DNA of 64,000 nt from Chitinophagaceae bacterium (GTDB lineage: Bacteria > Bacteroidota > Bacteroidia > Chitinophagales > Chitinophagaceae), in assembly GCA_027489035.1 (NCBI GenBank), contig JAIYAN010000023.1:1-64000 (forward strand), in the 5' to 3' direction. Each line of letters starts with the position of its first letter. Position 1 is the first letter of the stretch. Below, piece after piece: positions 59,283-64,000 of this stretch. The notes beneath the pieces were generated by a model. The model saw only the letters and a program-made list of their open reading frames with translations, made no database searches and had not been told where the DNA came from. Made by a program: the position numbers and the translations under genes.

Positions 59283-60947
59283 ATGAAAAAAATACAACTC
59301 GTTATTGCAATTTTTTTAGCTGCAACATCTTTTGCGCAAAAAAAAGACACCATCAATACCAACGCCAATTTGGTTAAAGCAACCGTTTACTATGGCTATG
59401 GTGCTGATTTAAATCACAATGCAAAACCAATATTAGTTAAAGGATTGCAAGAAGTTATTATTAATAATATAGCACTAACTCCAGATATTAATACCCTTCA
59501 AATTTCTTGCCCTGAAAACACGACCATTCTATCTTACAAACACCGCATTTACCAAAAGCCACCTGTTATTAAACCAAATCCCAATGAATCAAAAGCTTTA
59601 GACTCTATAAAAAATTTAGAAAAATCTGTAATGGTTTTTAACAACGAAATCAATATCACAGATGATGCAGTAAAACGATTGACAAATCTTATAGAAATCA
59701 ATGTTAATGCTAAAGAAAAAAACAACATTCAAAGCGAAGACTTAATTAAAATTGCAAATTACTACACCGAAAAAATCAGCTTCAACAAACAACGCGTATT
59801 TTCTTTAACCATAAAAAGAGATTCTTGCAATCAAAAAATTGATGAAATTAGAAATCGATTAAATGAATTTAATGCTCAAATAGATGTGCTAGATCCTCCA
59901 AAACAAATTGGTCAAATTATTTTACAAGTTATGTCTAGCCAAGCAGGGCCGGCCAATATTGATTTTAATTATTTTACAGCAAATGCAGGATGGACGCCAT
60001 CTTATGACCTAAGAATAAAATCTTTAGACAATAGTTTTAAAATTGTATATAAAGGACTTGTATTTCAAACAACTGGGTTGAATTGGAATGGTGTTAAATT
60101 AAACCTGAGCACCAACAATCCAAATCAAGGAAATAATATCCCCGAGTTGACGCCAACATTTCTTCAATTGTTTAACCCAATTGTAGCGTATAACAACGTA
60201 CAATTAAAATCAGTAAATGCTATGGCAGCTCCAGTTATGGATCAAGAAGATGTAATGTTGAGTGGATACGCTGCAAAAAAAATGGTTCGAGATGTAAAAA
60301 AAGAAACTGTTGCAGATTATGTAACCCTTAAAGAAAGTCAACTAAATACTAATTTTGAAATCAATTTGCCTTACGATATTCCTTGTGATGGAATCGGGTA
60401 TAGTGTAAACATTAAAGAAGAAAATATCAATGTAACTTATCAACACACTGCCATTCCTAAATTAGATAATGATGCATTTTTAGTGGCTAGATTGAGCAGC
60501 TGGGATAGTTTAAATTTAATGCCTGGAGAAGCAAACGTAATTATGGACAATGTTTTTCTAGGAAAATCTTATCTAGATCCAAACACCACATCAGATACAT
60601 TGAATTTTTCATTGGGAAGAGATAAACGTATTTCGATAGATCGTAAGCAAATTAAAGATTACAAAGCTCCAAAAAGAAATGACTTTAAAACGGAAGCTTT
60701 TACTTACGAAATAACCGTAAAAAACAACAAGAAACAATCGGTGGAAATGTTGGTTAAAGATCAACACCCAATCAGTCAAGTAAAAGAAATCGAAGTGAGT
60801 TTGACAGATGGTGGCGACGCAGAAGTAAATACAGAAACAGGCATCATGAGCTGGATGGTGAAATTAAAACCAGGAGAAAGTAAAAAATTAAGATTCAGTT
60901 ATCAATTGAAATATCCAAAAGATAAAATCATACAGGAGTACAAATAG
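59283..60947 (+). CDS. DUF4139 (mucoidy-inhibitor MuiA-like) protein
   Basis: 554 residues, secreted or periplasmic (signal peptide MKKIQLVIAIFLAATSFAQ). N-terminal DUF4140-like region with ATVYYGYGADLNHNAKPILVKGLQEVII; a helical coiled segment (~100-205); then the DUF4139 beta domain (GPANIDFNYFTANAGWTPSYDLRIKS; TFLQLFNP; YEITVKNNKKQSVEMLVKDQHPIS; KPGESKKLRFSYQLKYPKD). MuiA relates to mucoid colony control in Vibrio; role unknown here. Alone, convergent with the next gene. Confidence 0.85.
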   Translation: MKKIQLVIAIFLAATSFAQKKDTINTNANLVKATVYYGYGADLNHNAKPILVKGLQEVIINNIALTPDINTLQISCPENTTILSYKHRIYQKPPVIKPNPNESKALDSIKNLEKSVMVFNNEINITDDAVKRLTNLIEINVNAKEKNNIQSEDLIKIANYYTEKISFNKQRVFSLTIKRDSCNQKIDEIRNRLNEFNAQIDVLDPPKQIGQIILQVMSSQAGPANIDFNYFTANAGWTPSYDLRIKSLDNSFKIVYKGLVFQTTGLNWNGVKLNLSTNNPNQGNNIPELTPTFLQLFNPIVAYNNVQLKSVNAMAAPVMDQEDVMLSGYAAKKMVRDVKKETVADYVTLKESQLNTNFEINLPYDIPCDGIGYSVNIKEENINVTYQHTAIPKLDNDAFLVARLSSWDSLNLMPGEANVIMDNVFLGKSYLDPNTTSDTLNFSLGRDKRISIDRKQIKDYKAPKRNDFKTEAFTYEITVKNNKKQSVEMLVKDQHPISQVKEIEVSLTDGGDAEVNTETGIMSWMVKLKPGESKKLRFSYQLKYPKDKIIQEYK

Positions 60948-60950
60948 GCA

Positions 60951-61775
60951 TCAATCAAATAAACTCAACTGTTTGATGTTAGTTTTGATTTTGGTCTTTT
61001 TAATTGAAGAATTAATCACTTCATAAATCAATGATGGCGCATATCTAGAGGCAATAATGATTTCTGTATTTGTTGTATTTAATTCGAATAATTTTTTCAC
61101 CAAATCGGGATCATTATTTTCTTTAGATAAATGCGAAAGCAAAAGATATTTTAATTTGGGTGTTCTATGATTTACAAATAAATCAAGTGCTTCATCATTG
61201 GATAAATGTCCGTCTCCTCCACTAATGCGCGTTTTTAATGCATACGGATAATGGCCATTCATCAACATTTCTCGATCATAATTGGCTTCTAAAAAAACAG
61301 CATCACATAGTTGAAAGTGATGTTTTACATTTTTACACACTCGACCAATATCTGTAAAAACGCCTACTTTAATATCATTGCATTCCACAACAAAACTAGT
61401 AGGATCCGAAGCATCATGATATTTTGGAAATGCTTTTATTTTGATGTTTCCAATGTCTATTGTTTGATCATTATTCATCCAAATCACTTGTTCTTTAGGA
61501 ATGGGGCATCTGCTATTTTCGAAGGTATCAGGCGTAATGTAAACAGGAATGGTATATTTTTTAGCAAGTACTTCAACACCTTTGATATGATCTATATGTT
61601 CATGTGAAATGAAAATCGCTTTTATACGATGTAAAGAAAGCCCGAGTTCCTTCATTCTTTTTTCTGTTTCTTTACAAGATAAACCTGCATCAATTAAAAT
61701 GGCATCTTGTTCATTTCCCAAGTAATAACAATTTCCGTTGCTGCCAGAATTTAAAGATGCAAATGATAGAGACAT
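60951..61775 (-). CDS. Metallo-beta-lactamase-fold hydrolase, YycJ-like
   Basis: 274 residues. The zinc motif HEHIDHIKGVEVL (~58-70), an Asp/His network with KYHDASDPTSFVVE and LEANYDREMLMNG, and HLSNDEALDLF. The family includes YycJ/WalJ, a DNA-associated or wall-control hydrolase in Gram-positive bacteria; the actual substrate is unknown. Single minus-strand gene, convergent with the DUF4139 gene (4 bases apart). Confidence 0.82.
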   Translation of the reverse strand: MSLSFASLNSGSNGNCYYLGNEQDAILIDAGLSCKETEKRMKELGLSLHRIKAIFISHEHIDHIKGVEVLAKKYTIPVYITPDTFENSRCPIPKEQVIWMNNDQTIDIGNIKIKAFPKYHDASDPTSFVVECNDIKVGVFTDIGRVCKNVKHHFQLCDAVFLEANYDREMLMNGHYPYALKTRISGGDGHLSNDEALDLFVNHRTPKLKYLLLSHLSKENNDPDLVKKLFELNTTNTEIIIASRYAPSLIYEVINSSIKKTKIKTNIKQLSLFD

Positions 61776-61839
61776 GATGCAAAGAAAAACTATTTTTATT
61801 AGTAATTGAATTTGTTTCCTGCTTCCATCAAACTTGAAT

Positions 61840-61847
61840 TAATTTTG
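61840..61847 (+). promoter_or_regulatory. -7 box TAATTTTG of the second MBL-fold gene
   Basis: TAnnTTTG match ending 17 bases before the ATG at 61865. Confidence 0.55.
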
Positions 61848-61864
61848 AGCCAAAATATGCCGTT

Positions 61865-62608
61865 ATGAAAATTATTCCATTGAGTGAGGGAAGTTTTACC
61901 ATTGACCAAACCAAAGAATTTATTCCATTCAATTTAGAAATGGATGATTTACAAAAAAGATCAAGGGGGAGCTTACTGGTTGAAATTCAGCCGTTCGTAA
62001 TCATTACAAAAAACGATGTTATTTTACTAGATACTGGTTTGGGATTTACCACCGAAAATGATGTGCTTCAATTGCATCAAAACTTAATGGAAAACGATAT
62101 CGACCCTATGAGTGTAACTAAAGTATTGATGAGTCATTTGCATAAAGATCATGCAGGCGGAATAAGCAAACACGACAAACAGCTCAATAAATCATTTTTA
62201 AGTTTCCCTAATGCTACATATTATGTAAACAAGCAAGAACTTGAGTTTTCTATGCAACCTGGAAATCCTTCTTATAAAAAAGAAAAATTGGAGGTTTTGT
62301 ATCATTCGGATAATGTACATTTTATAGAAGGCAATGGGACTATAGATGGATATATTCGATTTGAATTAACAAGCGCCCATTCTAATTTTCATCAGGTATT
62401 TTGGATTGAAGATGCAGGAGAAATTGCATTTTTTGGTGCAGATGATGCGCCTCAATTGCAGCAAATGAAAAATAAGTTTGTTGCCAAATATGATTTCGAT
62501 GGGAAAAAATGTATGGAATTACGTTCAAAATGGTGGGAAGAAGGCAAAGAATTGGGCTGGAATTTTTTATTTTATCACGATATAAAAACGCCTCAATTTA
62601 AGTTTTAA
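61865..62608 (+). CDS. Metallo-beta-lactamase-fold hydrolase
   Basis: 247 residues, cytoplasmic. LLDTGLGF and SHLHKDHAGGISKH carry the H-x-H-x-D-H metal site (~94-106); a later His and Asp (SAHSNFHQVF; FFGADDAP) complete the two-metal centre. Distantly like AHL-lactonase-type MBL proteins, but the substrate is not known. Divergent from the YycJ-like gene; PaaZ follows after a repeat spacer. Confidence 0.82.
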   Translation: MKIIPLSEGSFTIDQTKEFIPFNLEMDDLQKRSRGSLLVEIQPFVIITKNDVILLDTGLGFTTENDVLQLHQNLMENDIDPMSVTKVLMSHLHKDHAGGISKHDKQLNKSFLSFPNATYYVNKQELEFSMQPGNPSYKKEKLEVLYHSDNVHFIEGNGTIDGYIRFELTSAHSNFHQVFWIEDAGEIAFFGADDAPQLQQMKNKFVAKYDFDGKKCMELRSKWWEEGKELGWNFLFYHDIKTPQFKF

Positions 62609-62616
62609 AAAAGAGA

Positions 62617-62640
62617 GGCCTGCCCTAGACAGGGCTGGCC
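62617..62640. repeat. GC-rich imperfect palindrome GGCCTGCCCT...AGGGCTGGCC
   Basis: 10-bp stem with one mismatch and an AGAC loop, 9 bases after the stop of the MBL-fold gene. It could be a terminator although no T-run follows. It shares GCCCT/AGGGC with the palindrome at 12858. Confidence 0.5.
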
Positions 62641-62751
62641 GTTGCTAACCTATGAAAAACACCTGCCCCAAAAATAAACAATTTTGTTATACGCGTGATT
62701 ATTAATTTAGAATGAATACAAGATGAAGGATGCCACATAGTTGAAGGTTCC

Positions 62752-62791
62752 AACACCAAACACCAAACGCCAAACAATAAACCACAAACAA
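62752..62791 (+). repeat. CCAAACGCC intergenic element, copy 4
   Basis: Includes the exact 17-mer AACACCAAACGCCAAAC at 62759-62775, with AAACCACAAACA following, as in copy 3. Confidence 0.75.
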
Positions 62792-62828
62792 TAACCAAAA
62801 ATTTTTTCTAAAATAACCTATCCACCTA

Positions 62829-62836
62829 TACCTTTG
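62829..62836 (+). promoter_or_regulatory. -7 box TACCTTTG before paaZ
   Basis: TAnnTTTG match ending 15 bases before the ATG at 62852. Confidence 0.6.
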
Positions 62837-62851
62837 ACGCAAAATAAAAAC

Positions 62852-64000
62852 ATGGAAAAACTTGGCAATTATATACTAGGAAAATGGATTGAAGGAGATG
62901 GAGACGGACAAATTTTATATAACGCAGTTAATGGAAATCCAATTGCAACAGCAACCACACAAGGATTTGATTTTGAATCTGTATTAAATTATGCTAGAAC
63001 AAAAGGAAACCCTGCCTTAAGAAAAATGACTTTTCAAGAAAGGGGAAGAATGCTACGGGCTTTGGCATTGCATTTAATGGAAAAAAAAGAAAAGTTCTAT
63101 GCATTAAGTTATCAATCAGGTGCAACTAGAATTGACAGTTGGATTGACATTGAAGGCGGTATTGGAAATCTTTTTTCTAATGCCTCATTACGTAGAAAAT
63201 TACCGGATGAAACATTTGCTATGGATGGAGATGCCATTTCATTGAGCAAACAAAATACATTTATTGGCCATCATATTCTTGTACCAAAAGAAGGTGCTGC
63301 CATTCATATCAATGCATACAATTTTCCAATTTGGGGAATGCTCGAAAAAATTGCAGTTAACTTACTGGCTGGCGTACCCGCAATTGTAAAGCCCGCTACG
63401 GTTACCTCTTACCTAACAGAAGCCGTTGTACGAGAAATTATTGTTTCTAATATTTTACCCGATGGTGCTTTACAACTATTATGTGGGAGTGCAGGTAATT
63501 TGCTAAACTATGTTAATTCACAAGACGTAGTAACTTTCACCGGTTCGGCACAAACAGGGTTAATGCTAAAATCTCATCCAAATATTTTGGCTGAATCAGT
63601 TCCATTTAATATGGAAGCCGATTCTTTAAATTGTATTGTTTTAGGCGAAGACGTTGAGCCTGGTATGGAAGAGTGGGGTCTTTTTGTCAAAGAAGTGAAA
63701 AAAGAAATGACGGTAAAAGCCGGCCAAAAATGTACCGCCATCAGAAGAATTTTCGTTCCTGAAAATAAAATAGAAAATGTTTGGAAATCGATTTCTACTG
63801 AGCTTGATAAAACAGTTATTGGAAATCCAATCAACGAAAAAGTTAGAATGGGTGCTTTAGCAAGCAGCCATCAACGTGATGAAGTAAGGGCTCAAGTTAA
63901 AAAACTATTGACTACATCCGAATTGGTTTACGGTAATATGGACAATGTGGAAGTGATGGATGCAGATGCTCATCTTGGCGCATTTATTAGTCCGATGTTG
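62852..64000 (+). CDS. paaZ: PaaZ-type aldehyde dehydrogenase, N-terminal part (runs off the window)
   Basis: At least 383 residues, open at the right edge. NAD(P)-dependent aldehyde dehydrogenase: NAYNFPIWGMLEKIAVNLLAGVPAIVKPATVTSYL, TFTGSAQTGLML, catalytic Glu in NMEADSLNC and catalytic Cys in KAGQKCTAIRR. The N-terminus (LGNYILGKWIEGDGDGQILYNAVNG) and IDIEGGIGNLF match the PaaZ aldehyde-dehydrogenase half (ring-opening in phenylacetate breakdown); the hydratase half would lie beyond the window. A stand-alone dehydrogenase cannot be excluded. No other paa gene is visible here. Confidence 0.8.
   Translation, partial: MEKLGNYILGKWIEGDGDGQILYNAVNGNPIATATTQGFDFESVLNYARTKGNPALRKMTFQERGRMLRALALHLMEKKEKFYALSYQSGATRIDSWIDIEGGIGNLFSNASLRRKLPDETFAMDGDAISLSKQNTFIGHHILVPKEGAAIHINAYNFPIWGMLEKIAVNLLAGVPAIVKPATVTSYLTEAVVREIIVSNILPDGALQLLCGSAGNLLNYVNSQDVVTFTGSAQTGLMLKSHPNILAESVPFNMEADSLNCIVLGEDVEPGMEEWGLFVKEVKKEMTVKAGQKCTAIRRIFVPENKIENVWKSISTELDKTVIGNPINEKVRMGALASSHQRDEVRAQVKKLLTTSELVYGNMDNVEVMDADAHLGAFISPML

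Overview
The window is AT-rich DNA from a member of the Bacteroidota. The evidence is a type IX secretion sorting domain at the end of the PKD-repeat protein, a GldC homologue and a GldE-like protein, many upstream boxes matching the Bacteroidota -7 consensus TAnnTTTG, and an almost complete lack of Shine-Dalgarno sequences. The family within the phylum cannot be fixed from this sequence. No rRNA, CRISPR array or intact insertion sequence is visible. There is one tRNA, tRNA-Arg(CCT).

Layout. 1-1290: the end of a large serine recombinase whose reading frame runs into tRNA-Arg, probably one border of an integrated element. 1.4-5.3 kb: a secreted PKD/T9SS protein, a TPR membrane protein and an S1/P1-nuclease-like protein, separated by repeat-filled spacers. 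5.6-12.7 kb: a carotenoid cluster made of a B12-binding MerR regulator with CarH photosensor residues, an ECF sigma factor, then crtI, crtB, idi, crtD-like, cruF-like and crtZ. 12.9-17.4 kb: an accessory block of unfamiliar genes, including a small secreted HEXXH protein, two 113-residue proteins, a possible UDG-fold protein and a WYL-like regulator. 17.6-26.1 kb: Hsp20, an ABC-F ATPase and a surface-polysaccharide locus (Wza-like, Wzz-like, Wzy-like, GT2). 26.2-31.7 kb: a cupredoxin-like lipoprotein, PcrA/UvrD helicase, a methyltransferase, CdsA, Psd and a tiny Cys/Lys-rich secreted protein. 31.8-47.4 kb: mostly minus-strand housekeeping genes (YjjG-type phosphatase, two-component system, NAD kinase, POTRA barrel, CBS protein, hydrolase, CvpA, YqeY, GldC, glycosyltransferase, GldE-like, Gmk, MurA, MMPL exporter). 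47.6-53 kb: RecO, a 700-base repeat-rich spacer, SRPBCC protein, POT peptide transporter, PurD. 53.1-59.2 kb: the rod-shape operon mreB-mreC-mreD-mrdA-rodA. 59.3-64 kb: DUF4139 protein, two metallo-beta-lactamase-fold hydrolases and the start of a PaaZ-type aldehyde dehydrogenase.

Working together. The carotenoid genes form a self-regulated unit whose predicted product is a monocyclic or acyclic 1'-hydroxylated carotenoid; the lycopene cyclase it would need for rings is not in the window. MurA, MreBCD, PBP2 and RodA supply precursor synthesis and elongation of peptidoglycan. CdsA and Psd act in phosphatidylethanolamine synthesis.

The most unusual feature is the spacer DNA. At least five families of short repeats recur at distant places: a 9-bp minisatellite, a 17-mer containing CCAAACGCC, an AACCATTAAACC element, a 19-mer AAAAGTAAAAAG element, and a 65-bp direct repeat carrying a palindrome. 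No complete new system could be demonstrated; the accessory block and the repeat families are the best candidates for follow-up.
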